Shown piece by piece: positions 35,201 through 47,200 of a DNA stretch of 64,000 nucleotides. Position 1 is the stretch's first letter. Every line of letters starts with the position of its first letter. The stretch is from assembly GCF_905171775.1 (NCBI RefSeq), contig NC_053490.1, forward strand, positions 28,447,042 to 28,511,041, in the 5' to 3' direction. A model generated the notes under the pieces. That model did no database searches. It was not told the DNA's origin and saw only the letters and a list, made by a program, of their open reading frames with translations. The position numbers were made by a program, and so were the translations under genes. The stretch comes from Rana temporaria. Taxonomy: Eukaryota; Chordata; Amphibia; Anura; Ranidae.

Positions 35201-38200
35201 AAAAAAAAAACCTGAATGTTACGTGGTAAAAAAAAAAACCTGAATGTTATGTGGTAAAAAAAACCCTGAATGTTATGTGGTAAAAAAAAAAAAAAAAACC
35301 CTGAATGTTATGTGGTAAAAAAAAAACCCTGAATGTTATGTGGTAAAAAAAAAACCTGAATGTTATGTGGTAAAAAAAAAACCTGAATGTTATGTGGGGG
35401 GGGGGGGGGGGGCCCTGAATGTTATGTGGTAAAAAAAAAAACCTGAATGTTACGTGGTAAAAAAAAAAACCTGAATGTTATGTGGTAAAAAAAACCCTGA
35501 ATGTTATGTGGTAAAAAAAAAAAAAAAAACCCTGAATGTTATGTGGTAAAAAAAAACCCTGAATGTTATGTGGTAAAAAAACAAAAACTGAATGTTATGT
35601 GGGGGGGGGGGGGGGGGACGCTGAATGTTATGTGGTAAAAAAAAAAAGCCCTGAATGTTATGTGGTAAAAAAAAAAACCCTGAATGTCATGTGGTAAAAA
35701 AAAAACCTGAATGTTATGTGGCAATGGGAAATGGTTTACATAGCTCACGGTATCACGGGTCAGATAGAGGGCCCCTTAGCAGAATTGTGCTTAGGGCCCC
35801 AGAGAGGTCAGGATCGGCACTGCTATCAGTAAAGCTTAGTACAGATTACCAGAAGAGAGATTAGAGGTTGGTGTAGGCCGCCAGCAGGGGGCACTACTTA
35901 ATGCAGGCAGTTATTAGGGGTGCTTGGAGTTGGGTACCAGCAGAGACACAAATTGATTTGATAACAGCAGGCAGAAAGTGTTTTTCTCATGTATCCTCCC
36001 AGAGAAAACAAATCCCCAGCCTAGCTCTATGTGCCGCGTATTTTACACTGTGGTGTTTGATGTACGCAGGACGTTCTGTGCCACGCACTTCACAAGGGCT
36101 CCTAATGGTGCCATAATGGGGGCCAATCGAGATTTCCACATCTAGAAAATGACAGGTTTTCTGCTGGGAGAATTAGGACAGAAAGTGCAGCAATAACTGC
36201 CTATTGAATTGTCACACAACAGAGATGAAATGACAGCCTGTAATGGGAGCACATCGTCTATAACATACAAAGACAATCAGCCAAGAATGCTATTTCCTAT
36301 TACAGCAGGAAAAACATCGCAATGTGTTATTACAGAACGGAGATCCGGTTACAATTCGATCGGTTTACAATACGATCCGGGCTTCAGTGGCGTCACTAGG
36401 GTTGGTGTCACCCGGTGCGGTAAAACATGGTGTCACCCCCCCCCCCCTCTGTCTAGGCTGCCCAGCACCAAGCAGGCAGCACAAGGGCACGGGGCGCACC
36501 GCAAACCAGCCCCTGTAAATGATAGTATAGGGCAGTATAGTGGCAGGTTAGGGTAGTATAGAGTGGTATAGTGCCAGGTTGGTGTAGTGGGGTGGTATAG
36601 GACAGGTTAAGGTGGTATAGGGCATGTTGGGGTGATATAGGTTAGTTTTGGGTGGTATAGGAAAAGTTAGGGTTGCATAGGGCAGGCTGGGGTGGTATAG
36701 GGTATGTTAGGGTGGTACAGGGCAGGTTGGGGTGGTATAGTGCAAGTTAGGGTGGCATAGGGCAAGTTGGGATGGCATGGGAAAGGTTGGGGTGGTACAG
36801 GGCAAGTTAGCGTGGCATTGGGCAGGTTGGGTGGTATAGGGCAAGTTATGGTGGCATAGGTCAGATTGGGGTGGTACAGGGCAAGTTAGGGTGGCACAGG
36901 GCAAGTTGGGGTGGCATGGGAAAGTTTGGGGTGGCATAGGGCAGGCTGTGGTGGCACAGGGCAGGCTGGGTGGTACAGGGCAGGCTGGGGTGGTACAGGG
37001 CTGTTTGGGGGGGTGCAGGGCAGGCTGGGGTGGTATAGGGCTGTTTGGGGGTGGTACAGGGCAGGCTGGGTGATACAGGGCAGGCTGGTGTGGTACAGGG
37101 CAGGCTGGGATTGCACAGGGCAGGCTGGGCATGTCAGCTAAAAAAAAACAAAAAACGGGATGGACCGCACCCCCCTAGCAACGCCTCTTCCGGGCTTCAT
37201 TCCTGGTATATTAAGCATGCGTGTTAACCTAATGAAGAACCCCTCATTGTCTTATTTTCAGTTTAAAGTATAGCTAAACCCAAAACAAAAATGTATTATA
37301 TTGTAGCTTTTCATTCTTTAAATGTGGCGGCTGCGATCGTTTTTTTTTTTTCAGGGTTTTGTTTCTTTATTTTCACCTAATGATCCTGCCAGTAACACAT
37401 GTTCTGTCCCAGGGTGACAGCGCTCACTTACTCCGCTCCATCTATGGAGGAGCAGCGTTGTCACGCTAGGACACATATGTCAAACACATGGCGCGCAAGC
37501 CGAATCCGACCCCCCCCTGGCCTTGTCATGTGGCCCTCGCACCCAGTTTTCAGCTGGAACGTGGTTCTGCCACCTCCGGCTCTCACCCTCTACTCCCCGC
37601 TGTCACTTGTAAACATAAAAGCCTTCTAAAGATTCTGAAACCTTCAGAAGCCCTAACGTAAACCCTACACTCTGAATTCTGAACTCTGTACATGCTGCAC
37701 TCCTGAACTCTGCACTCTGTACGTAATGCACTCCTGAACACTGCACTCTGTACACAGCGCAGCCCTGAATTCTGAACTCTGCACATAACGCACTCCTGAA
37801 CCCTGCACTCTGTACATAACGCACTCCTGAACTCTTCACTCTGTACATAATGTACTCCTGAACTCTGCACTCTGTACACAGCGCAACCCTAAATGCTGAA
37901 CTCTGTACATAATGTACTCCTGAACTCTGCACTCTGTACACAGCGCAACCCTAAATGCTGAACTCTGTACATAATGTACTTCTGAACTCTGCACTCTGTA
38001 AGTAACACACTCCTGAAATTTGCACTCTATAAGTAACACACTCCTGAACTCTGCTCTCTGTACAAAACACACTACGGATCTTTGCACTCTGCACGTAATA
38101 CACTCCTAAGCTCTGCACTCTGTACGTAACGCACTCCTGAACTCTGCACTCTTTAGTAACGCACTCCTGAACTCTGCACTCTATACTAACACACTCCTGA

Positions 38201-41200
38201 ACTCTGCACTGTAACACATTCCCGAACACTGCACTCTGTATGTAACGCACTCCTGAACTCTGACCTCTGTACGTAACGCATTCCTGCACTCTTCGCTCTG
38301 TACATAACGCACTCTGAACTCTGCACTCTGTATGTAATGCACTCCTGAACTCTGCACTATGCATGTAATGCATATGTCAAACACAAGGCCCGCAGGCTTT
38401 ATTGAACAGAAATACAGGTTTTATACACTTCAAATGTAGGTCAACACACAAGGGTTAGATAAACGAGCTAAAGTTGACACAAGGCTAATCTTAACTCCAA
38501 GAGTTAGTCAAATTATCCAACAGACAGAAACAATAGGTGACTCAATTAACAATGGGAATTCGAACCTAGGAGTCACACAATGGGAGAGACACACATAACA
38601 TAAACAGTGAACCCACCACACCACAGACAGGCCAGAAATAACAGTATATGGAACCAACTCATACAATGTTTCAGCAGTCTGATAAGATGAAAAAGATAAG
38701 ATAAATAAGATAAGATAAATACTTTATTGTCAACGCAACGCAAATTACAATGAAATTCTATAAAAGCTCCACACATATGTAAACATATAACATCCTCATG
38801 TAAACAGTTTGCCCCCCATATAAAATTTTAATTAATATCTCCAGGTCAGGCATGCGCTGCAGGCACAGTCTCTTCTTTGGGTTCTTACTTTAGCTGAATC
38901 CTCAATGGTATCAGAGGTAACTCTGGCCACTATTAAAGGAGGGTTGATATATCGCTCTTTTGGCAACTACTCAAGACTCCACCAATTTGAACTGTAGACA
39001 ACACTGGACAGAGGATTTGTGTGATATTCCGGGTCAGTGCCAGGACAAGGTCATATAGAGCCCAGGGTAAACATACCAAACTGCAACTCCCCCGCCCCAA
39101 GATGTACAGTATTAGCACCCCTCTCCAAAAAAAAAAATGGGCACTAATCTGCATGATTACCCCTAAGCATAAATTTTCCCTTCTCCCAGTACAAATCCAC
39201 CCGCTGCTCAAACCCTCCCTCCCAGCAAAAATCTCTGCCCCCTCCATCCCCAAATCCCCCCAGCACAAATGCTACCCCCCTTCCAAAATAATTCATCCCT
39301 CCTAGCACAAATTCTCCACCCCTGAAAATTTCCCTCCGAGCATACATTATCCCCCCCCCCACACACACACACTCCAAATTCCCCTCTTAGCACAAATATT
39401 CCTCCAATTATCCCTACTAGCACAAATCCCCCTCTCCCTTCACCAAAGAAAATTACCCCCCCCCCCCCCCCAAATGGACCCTCCTAGGACAAGTCCCTTT
39501 CTCCCATTCCCCTCCCAACACAAATCACCCCTGAATCACTGCTCCTAGCACGCACACCAAAAATGTTCTCTCCTAGAACAATTCTTACCGTATGCTGCCC
39601 CCCAATACAAATCCCTTCCCCCCCTCAATCTCCTTGCAGTGGCCACCCACCTCACATAATACCACAGTGCCCAGGGCAGTGACCCTCCTGCCCAGCCCTT
39701 GTCCCGGCTCTGTTCCAGGTGATACCTGGGATGTCGCCTAAGGCCCCATACACACCATAGAATCCATCCGCAGATAAATCCCAGCAAATGGGTTTCAGCG
39801 GATAGATCCTATGGTGTGTACACGCCAGCGGATCTTTTTCCGCGGATAAATCTCCCCTGGGATGGATTTCCAGCAGATGGATATTTGCTGACATGCTAAA
39901 CAAATCCATCTGCTGAAGTCCATCCCAACGGATGGATCCGCTGGTCTGTACAGACTCACCGAATCCATCCGTCCGAAGGGATCCCCCGCATGCGTCGCAA
40001 TGATTCAACGCATGCGTGGAATTCCTTATATGACAGCGTCGCGCCCGTCGCCGCGTCATAATCGCGGCGACGGCGCGACACGTCATCGCCAGAGGATTTC
40101 GGCACGGATTTCAATGCGATGGTGAGTACACTCCATTGCATGGAAATCCGCTGAAATCCTCGAGAGGATTTATCCGCGGAAACGGTCCGCTGGACCGTAT
40201 CCGCGGATAAATCCTCCCGTGTGTATGGGGCCTTAGAATCAGTACCTGTTATTTCCCTTTCGGCCTCTCACAAACTCACTCAATAGCTCATCTTACACAG
40301 GGTATGTAGAACCCACATTAAGCTATTGCAGTGGGGCAGACAGGATTCCCCAGGTTGCCCGAAATGCAATGTACATAGGGGTGATTTTATACATATGATA
40401 TGGCGTTGTCCAATACTGACTAGATACTGGGGCAAGGTCCTACAAACAATCTCCTTGGTGGTCCAACAGGCGATTCCCCAAGATCCACTGATTTGCTCGT
40501 TGGAAGCCTTGGACGCTGAGCTTTATGAACCCAGAGTTTATATAATGATTCTAAGATTGTTATATCTAGCGAGAAAGTTAATCGCCTGCTACTGGCTAGC
40601 CTGTAATCCCCTAACTAGACAACAATGGGTGGACTATGTCAACTCTTTATTGCTGAGACAGCAAATAATTTATCAGCATCACAATGCCCAATGCAAATTC
40701 CATACCATTTGGCAGGGTTGGTTGGATGCACCTGGGCTTGCCCCTCCACAATTAGTGATGGATAGGCTGTTGCAAGTGTAAAGGGTTCTTTTTATAAGAA
40801 TAATCATTTCATGTCTAAGTGGACAAGGTCTTATTACTGATCCCAGTGGTTGCTCGGATTTGTGTTTTGCTCTAAAAGTAAAGAACCCTAGTAAGCGTAT
40901 ATTGATTGGTTTGCAGAAAAGTTATAGCTTCTACAAACTATGGGATATTATATATTTTAAATTTGTTTTACTAGTTATGGTGGCGTTTAGCGACTTATAG
41001 TGGGAATGCGATATTGCGGTGGACAAATCGGACACCTAACTGAAACTTTTGACACTTTTTTGGGCACCAGTGACACTAATACAGCGATCAGTGCTAAAAA
41101 ATATGCACTGTCACTGTACTAATCACACTGGTTGGAAGGGGTTAAACATTAGTGGCAATAAAAGGGTTACATGTATGCTTAAAGTGGAGGTTCACCCTAA

Positions 41201-44200
41201 AACAATTATATACCATTACATCCAGCGTACTTCCGACATCTACAGTATGCTGTTTTTTTTTTTTTTTTCGTACATACCGTTTTATTGTTATTTTCCCCCC
41301 GGTTTCTGGGTTCTGGCTCCCGCGGGAGTGGGCGTTCCTATTCAGAGGTTAGACGATTGACGTCTGGTGAAAAACTTCCCCTGGCGCATAAGGCGCGTCA
41401 CCAGTTTTCTGTAACTAGCCGACCTGCGAGTCGGCTCTATATGGCGTCTGCGCAGTCAGCTCTACACGGCGGGCGCAGGTCAGCTAGTTACGGAAAACTG
41501 GTGACGCGCCTTATGCGCCAGGGGAAATTTTTCGCCAGACGTCAATCATCTAAATGAATAGGAACGCCCAGTCCCGCGGGAGCCAGAACCCGGAAGCCGG
41601 AGGGAAAATAACAATAAAACGGTATGTACGGCAAAAAAAAACAGCATACTGTAGATGTCGGATGTATGCTGGATGTAATGGTATATAGATGTTTTTTAGG
41701 GTGAACCTCCGCTTTAAGTTGTGCTTACTTACTGTGAGGGAGGTGCTTTGACTAGGGGAAGGCAAAGATCCGTGTTTCTGCTAAGCAGAAACACATGATC
41801 AGTACATTCCCCTCTGAAAGAACGACAATCTTACCTTATTTACGGTGCTCACGTGACCCGCCGGAGATCTTTTTCCTTAAATCCTGCAGAGGGAGGGGCT
41901 GAGATCCCCACTGACGTCAGCCCACTTTGAGCACTGCAGAGGAAGGGGCTTTTGACGTTAGCAGGGAGGAGAAGAGAAGAGCTCTGGCGGGTCACGTGAG
42001 CGCCCAGAAGCACTGTAGATAAGGTGTTTTCCACAATAAAGTTACACAAGGAGACACACTGCATATTATATAATCTTTTACAGAACGGATTACATGATTT
42101 TAAAAGGTCTTTAACTAGGTCTTATTTTCAGGTTAGGGCTTATATTGTAGCCATTCCAGAAACTCACGCTAGGTCTTATTTTTGGGCTAGGGTTTATTTT
42201 CAGGAAACAGGGTACATGGCAACATTTTGGTCGGAGCCCCACTGAAGTCAATATGTTATTTGCCCATGCAGGCTAAAGCCAAAGACAATACAAAGGGGTA
42301 GGTACTGTGAACAGTTTGTGTAATTCATATTGTATTTATGTCTTGCAGAAGGAGAATGTGTTCTTCTTCTTCCTGATCAGTACGTTCTGCCTGGCTCTGG
42401 TCTTCTTGTATTTCTGGGGAGAAGCAAAGAATGACTACAATGATTTTGATTGGTGAGTATTCACGTACCGTTAGGATTTTTTTAATCACTGCTTGGAAAT
42501 GCTTTTGTACTGCACACCTGACCATCATTTGTGTCTTTTAAGTGTACCTGTAAGGCCGGCCATACATGGGTCAAATTCCGACAGAATTTTCTTTTCAAAA
42601 ATTGTAACTAAGGATTTTCGTTCGAATTTCACACTATTAGTGGGCCGCAGCAACGGGCAATTTTCGTGCGGCCATCGAATTTGAGTGATCGGGTATGTTG
42701 GATATGTAAAAAACAAAAAATGTAGCAAAGTCCCGGGCCCCTTGAGGCCTAAAGGTAACCTCCAGAGTTAGGGACAGCTGACATCCTCCTGTGTAGATTG
42801 GGTTACAAGACATGGTGGGTGTAATGCAAGATGAACTGGTGGGCGCCAGACACTTTTTGAATGCAAAGTGATTTATTGTCTCTTAAATAGAACTGTGGGA
42901 GAGAGGGTTAAGGCCAGGGCAACCTTAGATAGATGCAATGATAATTGGCAGACTCTGACTGAGACTTCTATAGGTAGACAGCTATACAGGTGAAGGCCTC
43001 AAGCCGGATACCACTTCTGTATAGGTAGGACCGCTGTCTCCTATGGGAACAATCTTATAGTGGTTACTAACGGCAATTGAAGTCAACTATTTGCAACACG
43101 AACAGTTCTTAGTTTACCCCATCATCACTCACTGTGGGTCTCTCGACAAGCTCCCAGTCTCTCACTAGACTTCAGATCCACTAGCCACTGGATTCCCTGA
43201 GCTTCTCCACTGGTATGAATCTTCCTCAAGCGTCACCCCCGCTTCCCTGCTGGGTCCCTGGATTGGCACTCACAGATACTCTTTAAGCTTCACCCCTGCA
43301 GACACGCTAGGTCCCTGGCTTGGCACTCCACAAGCGTCACCTCTGCTGTCCTGCTGGCTCCCTGGCTTGGCACTTGCTAAAGTTTTCCCACTTCCTCACC
43401 ATCCCTGGTTGGCAAGAAGTCTGCTCTGGTACTGGCCTCAGCTTACTCACAGTGGTCTCCGGTAGCAAGGTGGATGGTCCCTTAGTGGTGACATCTTCCC
43501 CTCTACCTCCGACCACAACTGGTTCCCCGGCTGGCGGAACCCTTACTTCTGGTTGGACTACAAGCCTGCAGTCCCAACCCTGTGCTACTCTCTTGCTTCT
43601 GGATAGGCTCTCAGACAGCCTAGCAGGCCTTAGGTTTCTGGCCTAGCAGCCCTGGGCAATACAACACACATCCAACCAGACAGCTGGCCAAGTTGCACAG
43701 AACCCTGATCACCTGACTCCGCCCAAATAAATAGGCGCTCCCATCAGGCCAGGGGACCCAAGAAAATCCCTGCCCATTAGCTGATATACCCCATTCATTC
43801 ATAATCTGTTCTTGCTTTGCCCTTGTCTTATCCAATGCCACCAGCTGTAATGCCAGAATTATAGAATTAGGTGGAAATCAATTGATCTTCTAACAATTGG
43901 CCAAGGCAGCTATTGCCTGGCACCTAAATTTTATAGCAACCTTTTTTTTTTTGTAACTTTATGGAAATGTCAAAGTGGCATTTCATTCTTTCCTATGCAC
44001 TGCAGTGGACCTGTGCTGCAAACATGGATGGTGACTTCATGCATGTCTGCATTTCTTTTCTTATCACACTGAAACCCACCTGAAGGTAGCATTGCAGTGT
44101 AAACAGGGCACATAGAAAATAATTGTTTTTTATGTGTCCAAGAGCAGAGAAACACCATTCGCTGCACATGTGATTGGGTGCAAAACTGAGTTTTCAATCT

Positions 44201-47200
44201 TGGATAGAAGGTGGTGAAATCTACCATATTTATCGGCGTATACCGCGCACTTTTTTGCCCTGAAAATCAGGGCAAAATCGTGGGTGCGCGGTATACGCCG
44301 ATACCCGCTTTCCCGCGCCGAGTTTGAATACTGCGCCGACATATACTGAGCGCAGTACACTCGTGTATTGTCGGGCAGTCTCGGGTCCTCTCGCGCTGAC
44401 GTCCTGGACATACAGGACGTCAGCGCGAGAGTTGCCGAGCCTGCCCGACGATACACGAGTGTACTGCGCTCTGTATATGTCGGCGCAGTATTCAAACCCG
44501 GTGCGGGAAACGAGCGGGGAGGACGCCGCAGAAGGACGCCGGACCCGACAAAGAGGACACCCGAAGCCGCAGATGGACGCCGGACCCGGCGAGGCCGCCG
44601 ATGGACGCCGCGCAAGACACCAAAACTGTAAGTACAAAAAAACTTTCTTCCACAGGAATTCGGGGCAACTTTAGGGGTGCGCGCTATACGCGGGAGCGCG
44701 CTATACCCCGATAAATACGGTATTTATTATTTTATTACAGGTTCTTATATGGTAATTTTACGTAGCTCTTTACATATTCATTATACATTCACAAGGAGCT
44801 TACAATCTAAGGTCCACACATACTAGGGCCCAGGGCTTTTTTTCTTAACCACGACACCACAAAGCCCTCCCCCTACACACACCCTCCAAATCACATCAAA
44901 TAGTGGGTGTGGTCAGTCAACATTCACGAACAGTAGGAGGGTCTTAAAGGGGCATTATATACCAGGATTGCATTACGCACAGAGTGCAGAGTTCAGGAGG
45001 GTTACGCACAGAGTGCAGAGTTCAGGGGGATTACACACAGAGTGCAGAGTTCAGGAGGGTTACATACAGAGTGCAGAGTTCAGGAGGGTTACATACAGAG
45101 TGCAGAGTTCAGGAGGGTTACATACAGAGTGCAGAGTTCAGGAGGGTTACATACAGAGTGCAGAGTTCAGGAGGGTTACACACAGAGTGCAGAGTTCAGG
45201 AGGGTTACACACAGAGTGCAGAGTTCAGGGGGGTTACATACAGAGTGTAGAGTTCAGGGGGGTTACATACAGAGTGTAGAGTTCAGGGGGGTTACATACA
45301 GAGTGCAGAGTTCAGGAGGTTACATACAGAGTGCAGAGTTCAGGAGGGTTACACACAGAGTGCAGAGTTCAGGGGGGTTACACACAGAGTGCAGAGTTCG
45401 GGGGGTTACACACAGAGTGCAGAGTTCAGGAGGGTTACACACAGAGTGCAGAGTTCAGGAGGGTTACACACAAAGTGCAGAGTTCAGGAGGGTTACACAC
45501 AGAGTGCAGAGTTCAGGAGGGTTACACACAGAGTGCAGAGTTCAGGAGGGTTACACACAGAGTGCAGAGTTCAGGAGGGTTACACACAGAGTGCAGAGTT
45601 CAGGGGGGTTACTGTTATACCTGAAGGGTTTCACATGTACTGGCACTTTAAGGCTGGCTCCACCCAGCAGTGATGACAAGAGTCAAGGGGCATAGTAGCC
45701 ATCTTAGAGAGACCACATGTAAGAAGCAGATAACCTGTAATGTCCTGAGATGCATGTTGCAGTGTACAGGCTGTACTGAATAAACATCCATTGTTCCAGC
45801 CCAGAGTCTTGTGTCCCTCACAACACAGAGGATATAACAGTTACACACAGAGTGCAGAGTTCAGGAGGGTTACACACAGAGTGCAGAGTTCAGGGGGGGT
45901 TACACGCAGCGTTCAGGAGGGTTACACACAGAGTGCAGAGTTCAGGGGGGTTACACACAGAGTGCAGAGCTGTCACTTGTAAACACAGAAACCAGACTTC
46001 TGTGTTTACAAGTGATTGTGGAGAGCAGGCACCAAAGGGTATGAACCATAGGTGGTGGAACTGAGTTCCACCAAGTTCCCCCTGAAAAAAAGCCCTGCTA
46101 GGGCCAATTTGGACAAGAGCCAATTAACCTACCAGCATGTCTTTGGAGTGTGGGAGGAAACCCACATAAGTACAGGGAGAACATGCAAGCTCCGTGGAGG
46201 TAGAGCTGTGGTTAGGATTTGAACCAATGACCCGAGTGCTGCTAGGTGGAAGTAATCACAAACCAATTCCCACCCATGGATGCCAAATGCATGATCTCTG
46301 CACTTGAGCTCCCAGGCCCATCCAACTACTCCTGTCTAGGACAGTCATTCTCAAACAGGGTTCCATGGAGTTTTGGGGTTCCTCCAAAACTCTATCTATA
46401 CGTTTTTCAGCGTCTGCGTTTTTGGAAAGGGTCACAGACCTTTTTCCTGCAGCAGTTGCATTTCGCAGGAAGGGGTGGGGCCAAACCTGACTATTACAGG
46501 GAAAGTCAACATTAGCATATACCTTCTACTGCCTGTATATCTGAATCTACTGATAGTATCAGTATGCAATTTTCACTAAAGGGAATCTCTGGTTATGTAT
46601 TATAAATACATTTCACTTACCTAGGTTAACTTTGAGCTTTGAGCATACTGCCGAGTGGTGACTTATCCCATGCGCCATATTGGATTCCCACGTTGGATAA
46701 AACATGGTCTGTTCATTTTTAGGAAAAAGAACGGCAAAACTGTTATGTCTGCATATTCACATAATACAGTCTGTTTGTCACAGTTCATAACTGTCTGAAA
46801 ACCTCTCTGAATTTCATGGTTATTCCTTTCCAGGTACACCTATCGTAATCTGGGTTACTGGTTCCTGTGGTCTGTACTGATCCTGGCTGTGGTGGCTGTT
46901 TTGTTTACATATGTTGCAATATTAGTGGTAAGCCAACTTGTATTTAAAATAATCGCTCTTCTGGCTTAGTCAGTTATACATAGGCTGCTAACAAGCATGC
47001 AGGCAGTGCTGGGTGGTTGTGTTAGAATGTATGGCAAGGTTTGGAAAATGAGTTTTATTGATGCACCAAGTATGTAGTATGCAGAAACTAAAAAAGAGAA
47101 TGTAAAAATAAAACAGAGAGTCAATCAGGTCGTGTCTTCCTGTTCTCTCAGGTTATCTTTAAAGTGGTTCTAAAGGCAACTAGCTGAATTCAGAGACGCC

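Larger units (their letters stand above)
32865..35822. mobile_element. hAT-like element (3 kb) with an A-run/G-run minisatellite
   Basis: The exact 8-bp duplication CTATCAGT lies at 32857-32864 and 35823-35830. The right end GGATCGGCACTG is the inverse of the left CGGGGCCGATCC with changes at the tip. It sits within the 30-bp array. Contents in order: a GC-rich left arm, a nested TIR element (33195-33450), a large minisatellite (33490-35720) with a nested MITE (33653-34074), and a right arm with GGGCCCC motifs. Confidence 0.87.
44831..46097. mobile_element. hAT-like element filled by a 29-bp minisatellite
   Basis: The ends CAGGGCTTTTTTTC and GAAAAAAAGCCCTG are perfectly inverted. The exact 8-bp duplication CTAGGGCC lies at 44823-44830 and 46098-46105. 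It interrupts an older repeat whose halves (GGAGCTTACAATCTAAGG at 44796 and ATTAACCTACCAGCATG at 46122) normally run together. The interior is a 29-bp array, hit in turn by a solo LTR. Confidence 0.93.

Noticed and set aside
37471..38400. hAT-like element bracketing the 38-kb minisatellite
   Set aside because: The bracketing ATATGTCAAACACA motifs are in the same orientation and no 8-bp duplication could be placed.
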